Shown: positions 13,525 to 21,815 of the stretch, piece after piece
How positions within the stretch are numbered: the stretch's first letter is position 1
Layout of the letters: each line of letters opens with the position of its first letter
Assembly (NCBI GenBank): GCA_964625325.1
Contig: CAZVBA010000002.1
Span: 1 to 40,307, forward strand
From: CAZILM01 sp964625325
GTDB taxonomy: Bacteria > Patescibacteriota > Saccharimonadia > Saccharimonadales > CAYVSP01
Direction of reading: 5' to 3'
Length of the DNA: 40,307 bases
Notes under the pieces: generated by a model
What the model was told of the DNA's origin: nothing
The model's input: only the letters and a program-made list of their open reading frames with translations
Database searches by the model: none
Position numbers and translations under genes: made by a program

Positions 13525-16194
13525 ATGGATAAGGTGCCTGCGGCCAAGCTAAAAAAACTAGCAATTATTGATGGGAAGTCGGTTTTCTACCGTGGCTACT
13601 ATGCCATGCCCAATTTGGCGACACCTGATGGCACGCCGACCGGCGGTGTTTTTGGCTTTGCCACCATGGCTCTGGAAGTGCTGCGCCGGCTCAAGCCGGA
13701 TTACGTCTGCGTGGCCTGGGACAAGCCCAAAACTAACATCCGCAAACGCCTAAAGATTTATCCTGAATACAAAGCCGGCCGCAAGCCGGCGCCGGCTGAT
13801 TTCTACGAACAAGTGCCGGTACTGCACGAGCTGCTGGATGCCTTTGGCTGGCCGCTTTATGAGCTGGACGACTACGAAGCCGACGACATCATGGGTACTT
13901 TAGCCATTCAGGCGGCCGAAAAGGGCATTGAAACCATGCTAATTACCTCTGATTTAGACATGTTGCAACTGGTCCACCCCAAAGTCCACGTTTACGCCCT
14001 TAAAAAGGGCCTCAGCAACATAGAATTGTTCCGCCCGGAAACATTTATTTTGAAATATGGCATCACGCCCGAGCAATTCTTAGACCTAAAAGCCCTGAAA
14101 GGCGACAGCTCGGACAATATTCCGGGCGTGCCTGGCATCGGCGAAAAGGGCGCGCTGGAGCTGCTCAAAGAGTACAAGACGCTTGATAATGTTTATAAAA
14201 ACTTGGACCTTATTAAAGAAAGTGTGCGCAAAAAGCTGGAAGCCGGCAAGGACCTGGCGTACTTGAGCAAAAAATTAGGTGCGATTTGGACGGATGCGCC
14301 GATTAAGCTTGATTTGAAAGAAGTTGACGGCACCAAGGTGGACCCAGCGCGGTTGCAGAAACTGCTGCAAAAACTGCAATTCCGCAGCCTGCTGCGCCAG
14401 CTGCCGGAGGTCATGAAAGTCAGTCTGGAGGATCACGCCAAAGCGCAGGAACGGTTTGATGTCGAGCTCAACATCGGCAAAGGAACGGTAATAACCAACG
14501 ACGACGACCTTAGCAAGGTTAAACTGGCGGCCACACCAGCGTTGGTGGTGCATAGCCGGGCCGGTAGTAAGCACGGTCGTGACCCTCAACTCCTGATACT
14601 TTCCAGCGAAGCCAAGCAAACCGTGGTGCTGGACCTGGAAAAGCTTAGCCGCGACGCCGTGCGTGACGCGGTAACCCGTAACCTGTCACCTGTAACCAAA
14701 TTAGTCGGCTATGATCTGAAATACACCCTCAAAGTCTTGATTGAACTAGGCGTGGAATTGCCGCCGGTGGGACATGATGTGCTGGTAGGTGCTTTCCTGA
14801 TCAATGCCTTGTTGCGCGCCCAGAGCTTGACTGACCTGGCCACAGCCGACCTGGACTACGACGGCTCGCCGTTTGAAGACCTGGATAAGGATGAACTGGC
14901 TAACCGGGCGGCCGAGATTGCCGGCGTCCTGACGGCACTTTATGATTACCAGACCAAGCAACTGGCCAAGACACCTAAGCTCGTCAAACTGGCCCGCGAC
15001 CTCGAGTGGCCGGTCATTCCGGTGCTGGCGCGCATGGAGTACGAGGGCATCGAGCTGGACACTAAGTATTTGAAGAAAATGAGCGCCCAGCTGGACGATA
15101 TGATCCTGAAGATCGAACAAGAGATTTACGGCCACGCCGACCATGAATTCAATATTGGTTCACCGGCACAACTGGCTGACGTTTTATTCACCAAACTCAA
15201 CCTGCCGACGCAGGGGATTAAGAAAGGCAAGACCGGCTACTCTACCGCCGCCAGCGAGCTGGATAAACTACGCCCCGTCCATCCGATTATCAATCTCATC
15301 ACCAGCTGGCGCGAGGTTACCAAGCTCAAGAACACCTATGTTGACGTCATGCCGAAGATGGTGGATGAGAAGTCGCGGCTGCACACCACCTACGATCTAA
15401 CCGTGGCCCAAACTGGGCGGCTGAGTTCAAATGATCCTAACCTGCAGAACATTCCGGTACGCACCGACCTGGGCAAGCAAATCCGCACCGCCTTTGTGGC
15501 CGGTCCGGGCAAAATGTTTGTCAGTGCTGATTATTCCCAGTTTGAACTGCGCATTGCCGCCTATTTATCCAATGACCAGCGGCTGATAGATATGTTTAAC
15601 AAGGATGTGGATGTTCATTTGGCCACTGCGGCTGAGGTTTATGGCCGGGCCGAAGAGGATGTTACTAAAAATATGCGTCGAGAGGCTAAAGTCCTGAATT
15701 TTGGTGTCATGTATGGTCTTGGTCCGCACGGTATGACTCAGCAAACCAGCCTGAATTACGAACAAGCCAAGAACTTTATCGATAAATACTTTGAGATTCG
15801 ACCCAAGCTGCGGGTCTACATCGAATCGGTCCAGGAAAAAGCCAAAAAGGACGGCTATGTTGAGAATATTTTTGGCCGACGTCGCCCAACGCCGGATATC
15901 CATTCCAGCAATTTCGCGGTGCGCGAGGCCGCCATGCGCCAGGCCGTCAACATGCCCTTCCAGGGCAGCGCCGCTGACATTATGAAGCTGGCTATGATTG
16001 CCGTCGATAAAAAACTGGAGAGTAAGGACTGCAAGGTGCTGCTGCAAATCCACGACAGCCTGATTCTGGAATGCGACGAGAAAGAGGCTGAAAAAACCGC
16101 CAAGCTACTCAAAGAAACCATGGAGAATGTCCATAAACTGCCCGTAAAACTGACAGTCGACACCAGTATCGGCAAAAACTGGGGCGAACTTTAA
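13525..16194 (+). CDS. polA: DNA polymerase I, proofreading domain degenerate
   Basis: Pol I fills repair gaps and removes RNA primers. The 889 residues show the 5'-3' exonuclease domain (about 10-300; DGKSVFYRG, ADDIMGTLA, GDSSDNIPGVPGIGEKGA). The 3'-5' exonuclease fold follows (about 320-490) without its metal-binding aspartate/glutamate motif, so proofreading is probably lost, as in Taq polymerase. The polymerase domain has motif A DYSQFELR (669-676), the O-helix RREAKVLNFGVMYG and motif C. Motif C reads HDS (843-845) instead of the usual HDE, and motif A has Phe in place of Ile. It leads a run with the membrane protein, phosphatase and Nudix genes, which start 3, -4 and -4 bases after the preceding stop. 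Confidence 0.97.
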   Translation: MDKVPAAKLKKLAIIDGKSVFYRGYYAMPNLATPDGTPTGGVFGFATMALEVLRRLKPDYVCVAWDKPKTNIRKRLKIYPEYKAGRKPAPADFYEQVPVLHELLDAFGWPLYELDDYEADDIMGTLAIQAAEKGIETMLITSDLDMLQLVHPKVHVYALKKGLSNIELFRPETFILKYGITPEQFLDLKALKGDSSDNIPGVPGIGEKGALELLKEYKTLDNVYKNLDLIKESVRKKLEAGKDLAYLSKKLGAIWTDAPIKLDLKEVDGTKVDPARLQKLLQKLQFRSLLRQLPEVMKVSLEDHAKAQERFDVELNIGKGTVITNDDDLSKVKLAATPALVVHSRAGSKHGRDPQLLILSSEAKQTVVLDLEKLSRDAVRDAVTRNLSPVTKLVGYDLKYTLKVLIELGVELPPVGHDVLVGAFLINALLRAQSLTDLATADLDYDGSPFEDLDKDELANRAAEIAGVLTALYDYQTKQLAKTPKLVKLARDLEWPVIPVLARMEYEGIELDTKYLKKMSAQLDDMILKIEQEIYGHADHEFNIGSPAQLADVLFTKLNLPTQGIKKGKTGYSTAASELDKLRPVHPIINLITSWREVTKLKNTYVDVMPKMVDEKSRLHTTYDLTVAQTGRLSSNDPNLQNIPVRTDLGKQIRTAFVAGPGKMFVSADYSQFELRIAAYLSNDQRLIDMFNKDVDVHLATAAEVYGRAEEDVTKNMRREAKVLNFGVMYGLGPHGMTQQTSLNYEQAKNFIDKYFEIRPKLRVYIESVQEKAKKDGYVENIFGRRRPTPDIHSSNFAVREAAMRQAVNMPFQGSAADIMKLAMIAVDKKLESKDCKVLLQIHDSLILECDEKEAEKTAKLLKETMENVHKLPVKLTVDTSIGKNWGEL

Positions 16195-16196
16195 CC

Positions 16197-16757
16197 ATGC
16201 AACCGGTAGAGGCCTTTAAGCCACTCGGAGTAATTACGATAACCTTAACATGGCTATCGCTAGGTTTCCTGGTCTATAAATGGCGCGGACACAAAAGCAT
16301 GTCTTTCAGTCGACACGCCGCTGCCAACAAAACCGCTTTTACTATGATGGCGATTATTGAACCCTTTTTATTGGGCGGGTTCTTCTTATTCGTTGATAAA
16401 TGGTTCGTGCCGACTTTCAATCTGCCCGCGTTATTCAGCGTACTGGTTGGCTTGTCGGCACTGGGCTTGCTTGTGGCGGCCTGGATTCCGGATGTCCCTG
16501 GTTTGAAACACAAGATACACGAATGGGCGGCCTATCCAGCGGCCGCCACCTTTGTGCCTCTTTCACTCATAATGTGCCTTGCGTCAGGTTTACCGACGCT
16601 CGTAAGAACAATGTGGATTGTCGCATTTACCTACGATACAGCGGTGGTACTCTTTTTCCTGATTAGCAAAAAAGCCAAAGAGTACCATCTCTACCTTCAA
16701 GCACCATATTTCGTGCTGTCGCACGCAGCTATTCTAATGACGGTATACATTCGATGA
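16197..16757 (+). CDS. Six-TM integral membrane protein
   Basis: A 186-residue membrane protein with about six hydrophobic helices (near 9-26, 47-66, 79-97, 114-131, 139-156, 170-185) and short loops. I do not recognise the family. It starts two bases after the polA stop and overlaps the phosphatase gene by four bases (ATGA), so it is translated from the polA transcript by coupling. A conserved-looking RHAAANKTAF between TM1 and TM2 is the only polar motif that stands out. Confidence 0.7.
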   Translation: MQPVEAFKPLGVITITLTWLSLGFLVYKWRGHKSMSFSRHAAANKTAFTMMAIIEPFLLGGFFLFVDKWFVPTFNLPALFSVLVGLSALGLLVAAWIPDVPGLKHKIHEWAAYPAAATFVPLSLIMCLASGLPTLVRTMWIVAFTYDTAVVLFFLISKKAKEYHLYLQAPYFVLSHAAILMTVYIR

Positions 16758-17290
16758 GCAAATTCATCTTTGTGCGGCACGGACAGAGCCAGGCTAATGC
16801 CGATGGTATTCTGGCTGACCCGCACTCGCCGCTGACGGAGGAAGGCTTGAAACAGGCTCGCCGGACCGGCTATGAGTTGCGCGGCATGGGAATCAAGACC
16901 GTCGTATGCTCGCCATTCCTGCGTGCCCAACAGACGGCCGAAACAATTGCCGGCGAGCTTGGCATTGATGTGGCGCATATTAAAATTATTGAGGAACTGC
17001 ACGAGCGCCGGCTCGGCAAACTTGAACTAACGCCAAAGGTTCATGATTCCGAATGGTATGAAACGACCTATGGGGAAGAGGGCATGGAGCTGCGCCCGGA
17101 CATCATTAAACGCATGCAAAAATGCTTGAGTAAGATTAAGGCGGAATCCAAGAATGGTCTGGTATTAGCCGTCGGCCATGGAGGGTCAGGCCGGTATCTC
17201 GTGCAGGTATCGCACGGTAAAAAACGGTTTGAGGATTTTGACATCCATGCACCCATCAACAACGCCGACTTTATAGAGGTTGAATTTTGA
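16754..17290 (+). CDS. Histidine phosphatase family protein (phosphoglycerate mutase-like)
   Basis: A 178-residue member of the histidine phosphatase superfamily. VRHGQSQAN (about 7-15) contains the phospho-accepting histidine. SPFLRAQQTAE (about 54-64) is the conserved arginine segment, and VGHGGSGR near residue 137 supplies the second catalytic histidine. The small size favours a broad phosphatase (sugar phosphate, nucleotide or protein) over true phosphoglycerate mutase. It is coupled to the preceding membrane protein by an ATGA overlap and to the following Nudix gene by a TTGA overlap, which suggests joint expression of two phosphate-handling enzymes. Confidence 0.88.
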   Translation: MSKFIFVRHGQSQANADGILADPHSPLTEEGLKQARRTGYELRGMGIKTVVCSPFLRAQQTAETIAGELGIDVAHIKIIEELHERRLGKLELTPKVHDSEWYETTYGEEGMELRPDIIKRMQKCLSKIKAESKNGLVLAVGHGGSGRYLVQVSHGKKRFEDFDIHAPINNADFIEVEF

Positions 17291-17853
17291 ACAAGGGTAA
17301 TACGCCTAAAGCGTTGGATAAAGACGGTCATGACACCGGCCTCAGGCTAGATTGGCAAGAAATTCATGGACCCCGCAGCCGTCCGGATTTGTACTGTGCC
17401 ACGGCGCACATCTGGGTTTATAACAGCAAAGGTGAGGTACTATTGCAAAAACGAGGCCGTAACGTGTTGTCGTATCCGGGACGTTGGGACATCGCGGCGT
17501 CTGGGCACATAGATTATGGCGAAACTCCACTGACTGGTGCCCGCCGCGAACTCGAAGAAGAGATTGGCATAAGCGGGGAAGTGCTTGAGTTTGTCGGCGA
17601 ACGAGAGGGACATAGAACGGTGAAGCCTGGCAACTGGCAGCATAATGAATTTGTCTGGGTGTATCTACTCAGACTCGATCGACCGACCTCAGAATTTGCC
17701 ATACAGCCTGAAGAAGTCGACGATCTGCAGTGGCTAACATTGGATAAGCTTGAGATGGAAATTCATAATCCAAAAACTGCTGAGCGTTATGTGCCCCACA
17801 GCGACTATTACGATTTTATTATTGCCAAAATCCGCAAACGGCTAAAAGCTTAG
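17287..17853 (+). CDS. Nudix hydrolase (isopentenyl-diphosphate isomerase-like subgroup)
   Basis: A 188-residue Nudix protein with a complete box, GHIDYGETPLTGARRELEEE (about 78-97), preceded by VLLQKRGRNVLSYPGRWDIAA. That arrangement is typical of the subgroup related to IPP isomerase and YfcD, which hydrolyse nucleoside diphosphate derivatives or act as isomerases. The reaction cannot be fixed from sequence. No ATG lies near the N-terminus; I use TTG at 17287, which overlaps the phosphatase stop by four bases (TTGA) and has AGAGG seven bases upstream. A TTG start is unusual but the SD supports it. Confidence 0.85.
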   Translation: MNKGNTPKALDKDGHDTGLRLDWQEIHGPRSRPDLYCATAHIWVYNSKGEVLLQKRGRNVLSYPGRWDIAASGHIDYGETPLTGARRELEEEIGISGEVLEFVGEREGHRTVKPGNWQHNEFVWVYLLRLDRPTSEFAIQPEEVDDLQWLTLDKLEMEIHNPKTAERYVPHSDYYDFIIAKIRKRLKA

Positions 17854-17856
17854 CCA

Positions 17857-17885
17857 TTGATTTAATAGCATAAATATTCTATAAT
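17857..17885 (+). promoter_or_regulatory. Sigma-70 promoter of the gene at 17894
   Basis: TTGATT (17857-17862), 17-base spacer, TATAAT (17880-17885), then eight bases to the ATG. Leaderless transcript predicted. Confidence 0.65.
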
Positions 17886-17893
17886 CAGCCGTT

Positions 17894-19522
17894 ATGGCTA
17901 CTGATCCAAGTGATGGGAATCTTGTTCAAGCTGTCGAAAATGGCGAATCGGCAGAGACAATAGTTGACGGCAAAGTCCTCGTCAATACTTTTGCAGACCT
18001 GGCTGAAGCATTCAGGCCAATAGCCGCTGACCTGGAAGACAGCTGGATAAGAAGTGAGCGTATTAAGAAGTTTGCTATCGAGGAACTGGCTGACCTAGCC
18101 CTGGCCGCCAGCCTTGATGACGAAAGCGCCCCAGCCATTAATCGCGAAGATAGGCGAGACGGCAAAAAACATTTGGACGAGCGGGCGATTCAAATTGGGG
18201 TGGAGAGTATGGCCTTGGTACTGAGGTATGGCATTTATGAACACTATGCCGCTAGGCATGATGGCGCAGCAAAACCTGACCCGCACCGGTTCCGCGGCTT
18301 TGGCCAAGTTTCCAAATTGATTTCCGCGCCGCTTGAAGCCAAGAAGGAGGCGCTAACGGATGAAGACGAGCAAGAGCGCTTTGATAGTGAGTTGAGTAGG
18401 GTTGCGACAGACGCCGCCCAGGACCTGCTAGGAGTCTATGATCATATTTATCGATTGAGCCCCAAGCTTTTGCGGGCCACTGCCGAGTATGTTCGGTTGA
18501 GCGTGGGTAAAGCAAAATCTTTTATAGGCTGGCTGGAGCAGGTTGACCAGGAGCAAGACGGCGATTTTAGGGCAATGCTGGAGTTGCTGGCACACGATTT
18601 GCTGGAAAAGAACGATGCCTCCAACACCCTCCGGGCGGCTATTCAACATTTAGAAAGTGAAGCCAACGACCTTTTTGTCAGGCCTTTTAGTGAGCACGCC
18701 CTCAAAGGCAACGTAGATATTGTTAACCCTGCTACTAAGAAAACCCTAGAGTTTATTAGCAAGCTCAGCGGCGTTGGCGAGAAAACAGAAGCAGAACAAG
18801 ATGAGTTTTATGACCGCTTTGCCGAAATGCGTAGTGAATGGCCACCGGAATTCGAAATCGAATATAAAGCCTTTAACCGTGGTATTACACAAGAGTTCGA
18901 TGCCAGAATGAAAACGGTGCTAAGCAAGTACGTGAATCGTTCACGGCAAACACCTACCAGGGTACACCTAGATAGAGTTCTCGCCGAAGTGTTACCAGAA
19001 CGAACCGGTTCGACAGCCAGACGGCGTGGCGCCAAAGGTGGACGGGTTACAGGTGGGGCTCGGGCTCAAACGGCACTTAAAGACGCTCTGGGGATTAGAC
19101 CCGAAGCTGAACCGGAGAAGGCAACTAAGGCCGTACTCAAACAGAAGCAAGAGACTTCCTTGGTTGAGACAGAAGGCTCCGAAGATGAAATAAACCGAAT
19201 GATAGCAAGGTATTGTAAAGCCAATCCTGAACCGGAGCTGGAGCGCAGCCTCAAAGATCTTGTTGAACATATTATGACTGCGCCGTTTGGTACTGGTACT
19301 AAAACGTTGGTAGGCAAGTTCGCTAGGGTTGAGGGTAAGAAATATGACCTACGGCGAGCGACAGTCCGGCATAATGATCAGGTGGAGTCCAGTGGATCGG
19401 TTGCTTTCCGGACCCGCATTATATACACGGTCGTAACCAATAACGGCGATGCCCCAATAGTGGCCGTCAAAGAAGTCTTGCATCATAACGTAATGGATAG
19501 AAAGTACAACAGCAAAGGCTGA
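17894..19522 (+). CDS. Large hypothetical protein with possible RelE-like C-terminal domain
   Basis: A 542-residue soluble protein. Residues 1-330 are almost entirely helical and charged. Residues 350-440 form a basic linker with a Gly/Arg patch (TARRRGAKGGRVTGG) and a Lys/Glu-rich helix. The last 100 residues differ: a helix pair (EINRMIARYCK, LERSLKDLVEHIM), then GKFARVEGKKYDLRRA, FRTRIIYTVV and IVAVKEVLHHNVMDRKY. The order helix-helix-strands ending in an arginine-bearing strand and a His-containing tail resembles the RelE/ParE toxin fold. That resemblance is my inference from pattern, not an established match. It has its own promoter and no antitoxin-like partner beside it. Confidence 0.55.
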   Translation: MATDPSDGNLVQAVENGESAETIVDGKVLVNTFADLAEAFRPIAADLEDSWIRSERIKKFAIEELADLALAASLDDESAPAINREDRRDGKKHLDERAIQIGVESMALVLRYGIYEHYAARHDGAAKPDPHRFRGFGQVSKLISAPLEAKKEALTDEDEQERFDSELSRVATDAAQDLLGVYDHIYRLSPKLLRATAEYVRLSVGKAKSFIGWLEQVDQEQDGDFRAMLELLAHDLLEKNDASNTLRAAIQHLESEANDLFVRPFSEHALKGNVDIVNPATKKTLEFISKLSGVGEKTEAEQDEFYDRFAEMRSEWPPEFEIEYKAFNRGITQEFDARMKTVLSKYVNRSRQTPTRVHLDRVLAEVLPERTGSTARRRGAKGGRVTGGARAQTALKDALGIRPEAEPEKATKAVLKQKQETSLVETEGSEDEINRMIARYCKANPEPELERSLKDLVEHIMTAPFGTGTKTLVGKFARVEGKKYDLRRATVRHNDQVESSGSVAFRTRIIYTVVTNNGDAPIVAVKEVLHHNVMDRKYNSKG

Positions 19523-19533
19523 GACAAGACCAC

Positions 19534-19563
19534 TTGACATAAGCGCATTAAATGTATTATAGT
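19534..19563 (+). promoter_or_regulatory. Sigma-70 promoter of the gene at 19574
   Basis: TTGACA (19534-19539), 18-base spacer, TATAGT (19558-19563), then ten bases to the ATG. No SD. Confidence 0.65.
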
Positions 19564-19573
19564 ACTGTTTCTT

Positions 19574-20038
19574 ATGGCATTAGATGAACGCTTACAAGCT
19601 CGTGTTGAAACCGCCGCCGATGCGGCCTATACCTACGTGGCCGATTTTAAAGGACTCGATAAAGATTTGGTCCCCAGATCACCTGAGTGCCGACTAGTTA
19701 CCGCTTCCATTAGTTTTGCCCTATACAAAGCTGGCGTTAAATATGAAATTGTATCCAGGGGCGGTGAGCATGTCGATGAACACCGCTACCTGGTACTTGG
19801 CAATACCGTAGTCGACGCCACTTGGAAGCAGTTTATCCCTGAATCCGATGCCGACGACTTACCCGATGTCTTTATAGGCTCGCGTGAACACCTGCAGGAC
19901 ATGGCTGAAACTCACGGCGCCAAACCCTGGGCTGTCCGCCTCTGGGATGAAGAAGGTCCACGTCGAGCATTATCGGTTGAAGAACGTATTGCCGAGGCCT
20001 ACGACAAAGAGATGGGCCAAGCCGGCAACCAAACTTAG
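19574..20038 (+). CDS. Hypothetical protein with a possible Cys-His-Asp triad
   Basis: A 154-residue protein. After an N-terminal helix, Cys39 begins a helix (CRLVTASISFALYKAG). A strand ends in EHVDEHRYLVL with His70, and the next strand, VVDATWKQF, has Asp81. Cysteine at a helix start followed by His and Asp on adjacent strands is the order seen in papain-like and transglutaminase-like enzymes, and the Asp-x-Thr...Gln-Phe ending occurs in several such families. A hydrolase or transferase is therefore possible; this is inference. It has a strong promoter. Its stop shares the four bases TTAG with the stop of folP. Confidence 0.6.
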   Translation: MALDERLQARVETAADAAYTYVADFKGLDKDLVPRSPECRLVTASISFALYKAGVKYEIVSRGGEHVDEHRYLVLGNTVVDATWKQFIPESDADDLPDVFIGSREHLQDMAETHGAKPWAVRLWDEEGPRRALSVEERIAEAYDKEMGQAGNQT

Positions 20039-20829
20039 GCCATAAGTTCTTTGTACCAATCAACGTCATGGACTCGCAGATAAAGCGGGCGATCTTTGCT
20101 TGATTGCACGGCAATCGTAGCGGCTTCGAGGTTGCGCTCTTTACTTAATTTGTCTGCGCCGGGCAAGGGTTCGCCGCTGCTTTGGTCGGTGGCCAGGAAG
20201 CGCTTCCGGGAAAAGCCGATGACCACCGCCTGATCTTCCAGCACTAGTTGAGCAAAGCTGAGTAGCTCCCAGTTGAGACGCATGGTTTTACCAAAGCCGA
20301 TACCTGGATCGAGCATGATTTTTCCCGGTTTAACGCCGGCGTCGAGAAGTTTTTGGCGTTGCTGCATAAGCTCGTCTAAAACCTGTTGGGCTGAATCAAT
20401 TTTATAGTTTTGGTGGGCGTCTTGGATTGAAGTAGCAGCCAAGGGCAGGTGGCTGATTATACAAGCCGATTGGTGGCTGGCAATTACATCGATAAGCTTG
20501 GGATTCCTAAATGTCGTAACGTCGTTGATGATAATGTCACCAAGCGCCAGGGCCTTTTCAGCAACTTCCGGGTTGAAAGTGTCCAGCGACAGGCGGCCGG
20601 GGAACTCATTCAGCAGAGCTGGCAGTACTTGAGCTAGCCGGGCCCATTCCTCATCAGCTAAAATTGGTTGTACAAACGGATTGGTGGCCTGGGCGCCGAC
20701 GTCGATGAGGGCGGCGCCATCGGCGAATAATTGTTTAGCTTGAGTCAGGGCGTTTACGGGCGTAAAAAAGCGGCCGCCGTCGCTGAAGCTGTCCGGCGTG
20801 ACGTTTAGGATGCCGATTAAACGAACCAT
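20035..20829 (-). CDS. folP: Dihydropteroate synthase with altered loop 2
   Basis: FolP joins 4-aminobenzoate to dihydropterin pyrophosphate in folate synthesis and is the sulfonamide target. The 264 residues carry GILNVTPDSFSDGG (6-19), LSLDTF, INDVTTF, MLDPGIGFGKT, IGFSRKRFLA and the C-terminal RVHDV, all family hallmarks. Loop 2 reads GAQATNP (45-51) rather than the usual GGESTRP, so the conserved Arg is Asn and the Ser is Ala. I chose ATG 20829, giving the family N-terminus; an upstream ATG would overlap folK. A minus-strand TATCAT ends six bases before this start. It is divergent from folK, 29 bases apart. Confidence 0.93.
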   Translation of the reverse strand: MVRLIGILNVTPDSFSDGGRFFTPVNALTQAKQLFADGAALIDVGAQATNPFVQPILADEEWARLAQVLPALLNEFPGRLSLDTFNPEVAEKALALGDIIINDVTTFRNPKLIDVIASHQSACIISHLPLAATSIQDAHQNYKIDSAQQVLDELMQQRQKLLDAGVKPGKIMLDPGIGFGKTMRLNWELLSFAQLVLEDQAVVIGFSRKRFLATDQSSGEPLPGADKLSKERNLEAATIAVQSSKDRPLYLRVHDVDWYKELMA

Positions 20830-20835
20830 TGCTCC

Positions 20836-20852
20836 ATGATACGTGATAGGAT
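20836..20852. promoter_or_regulatory. Divergent folP/folK promoter pair
   Basis: TATCAT on the minus strand (20836-20841) ends six bases before the folP ATG. TAGGAT on the plus strand (20847-20852, with TGA extension) ends six bases before the folK ATG. The whole intergenic space is 29 bases, so each promoter's -35 region lies at or inside the start of the other gene. Confidence 0.5.
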
Positions 20853-20858
20853 TGTCAG

Positions 20859-21344
20859 ATGGAAACGGTGTATCTGGCCCTTGGCTCCAATGTCGGTGAT
20901 AGCCGTGCATTTATAGCTCAAGCTATTGAGTCGTTGAGTGAATCGCTGAGTAACATACAGTCAGCACCGCTCTACCGTTCTAAAGCCGTCGGCTATACTG
21001 ACCAACCAGATTTTCTGAATACGGTAGTTCGGGGCCAGACTGATTTAACGCCGCTAGAACTACTGAAATTTGTTAAAACGGTTGAACAAAAAACCGGTAG
21101 AGTTAGGCGGTTCCGCTGGGGCCCACGCGAAATCGACATCGATATAATTTTCTACGGAGATAAGGTAATCGAGGAAGAGGGGCTAACCATTCCGCACGCC
21201 CGCTTCCGCGAACGTGACTTTGTCCTGCGCCCGCTCTGCGACCTCAACCCCGATGCAATTGACCCGGTCGGTAAGCTGTCTGCTCGCGAACTTCTGAATA
21301 AATTACCCGCCGAACAACATTCAATTATGGCTACAGTTGATTGA
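20859..21344 (+). CDS. folK: 6-hydroxymethyl-7,8-dihydropterin pyrophosphokinase
   Basis: FolK transfers pyrophosphate from ATP to hydroxymethyl-dihydropterin, producing the substrate of FolP next door. The 161-residue length matches the family. Motifs in order: LALGSNVGD (6-14), PLYRSKAVGYTDQPDFLNTV, RFRWGPREIDIDIIFYGD (about 86-103), with the two metal-binding aspartates, and IPHARFRERDFVLRPLCD. The gene is divergent from folP rather than beside it on the same strand, which is unusual. No folE, folB or folC is in the window, so pterin may come from elsewhere in the genome or from outside the cell. A Nudix gene starts two bases after the stop. Confidence 0.95.
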   Translation: METVYLALGSNVGDSRAFIAQAIESLSESLSNIQSAPLYRSKAVGYTDQPDFLNTVVRGQTDLTPLELLKFVKTVEQKTGRVRRFRWGPREIDIDIIFYGDKVIEEEGLTIPHARFRERDFVLRPLCDLNPDAIDPVGKLSARELLNKLPAEQHSIMATVD

Positions 21345-21346
21345 TA

Positions 21347-21766
21347 ATGAATAAAATGGTCCAACGAATCGCCATGAAGGCACTGATAGTCAAGCACGGC
21401 AAAGTCCTTATAATCCGTGAAGCGGCGACATATGGGGATGGTACGCAGCGTGGACGGTACCATTTGCCGGGCGGCAGGGTAGAGTCGGGCGAAACGTATA
21501 AAGCCGCCCTGAGACGTGAAGTCAAAGAGGAAACTGGCTTAGATATTACCATCCAACAACCTTTATATGTCGGTGAATGGCGTCCGGTTATCCGTGGTGT
21601 TCCTCACCAAATTATTGCCGTCTTTTTTGTATGCACTCCTAAGACAGACCAAGTAAAACTCAGCAGCGAACATGATGATTATCAATGGATTTATCCGTTG
21701 AAGCAGAAAGACTTTGACATTATGGACCCTGAAGATAAGGTAATTGACCTATACAAAGCCAGCTAA
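21347..21766 (+). CDS. Nudix hydrolase
   Basis: A 139-residue compact Nudix protein with a complete box, GGRVESGETYKAALRREVKE (about 43-62), followed by ETGLDI. The preceding MKALIVKHGKVLIIRE is the usual first strand pair. The size fits MutT-type enzymes that hydrolyse oxidised or non-canonical nucleoside triphosphates, but the substrate is unknown. I chose ATG 21347; a TTG two codons upstream overlaps the folK stop. Its position behind folK is suggestive, because a Nudix enzyme (dihydroneopterin triphosphate pyrophosphatase) acts in folate synthesis in some bacteria, but nothing in the sequence proves that role here. Confidence 0.88.
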   Translation: MNKMVQRIAMKALIVKHGKVLIIREAATYGDGTQRGRYHLPGGRVESGETYKAALRREVKEETGLDITIQQPLYVGEWRPVIRGVPHQIIAVFFVCTPKTDQVKLSSEHDDYQWIYPLKQKDFDIMDPEDKVIDLYKAS

Positions 21767-21777
21767 TACTGAAATTA

Positions 21778-21806
21778 TTGCCAAAATTGACAGTTAATGT
21801 TATTAT
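21778..21806 (+). promoter_or_regulatory. Sigma-70 promoter of the gene at 21816
   Basis: TTGCCA (21778-21783), 17-base spacer, TATTAT (21801-21806), then nine bases to the ATG. No SD. Confidence 0.5.
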
Positions 21807-21815
21807 ATAGCTGTT

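Noticed and set aside
14746..15144. Long antisense frames within polA
   Set aside because: Composition mirrors the sense codons and there is no promoter or SD; the sense strand has clear polymerase motifs.
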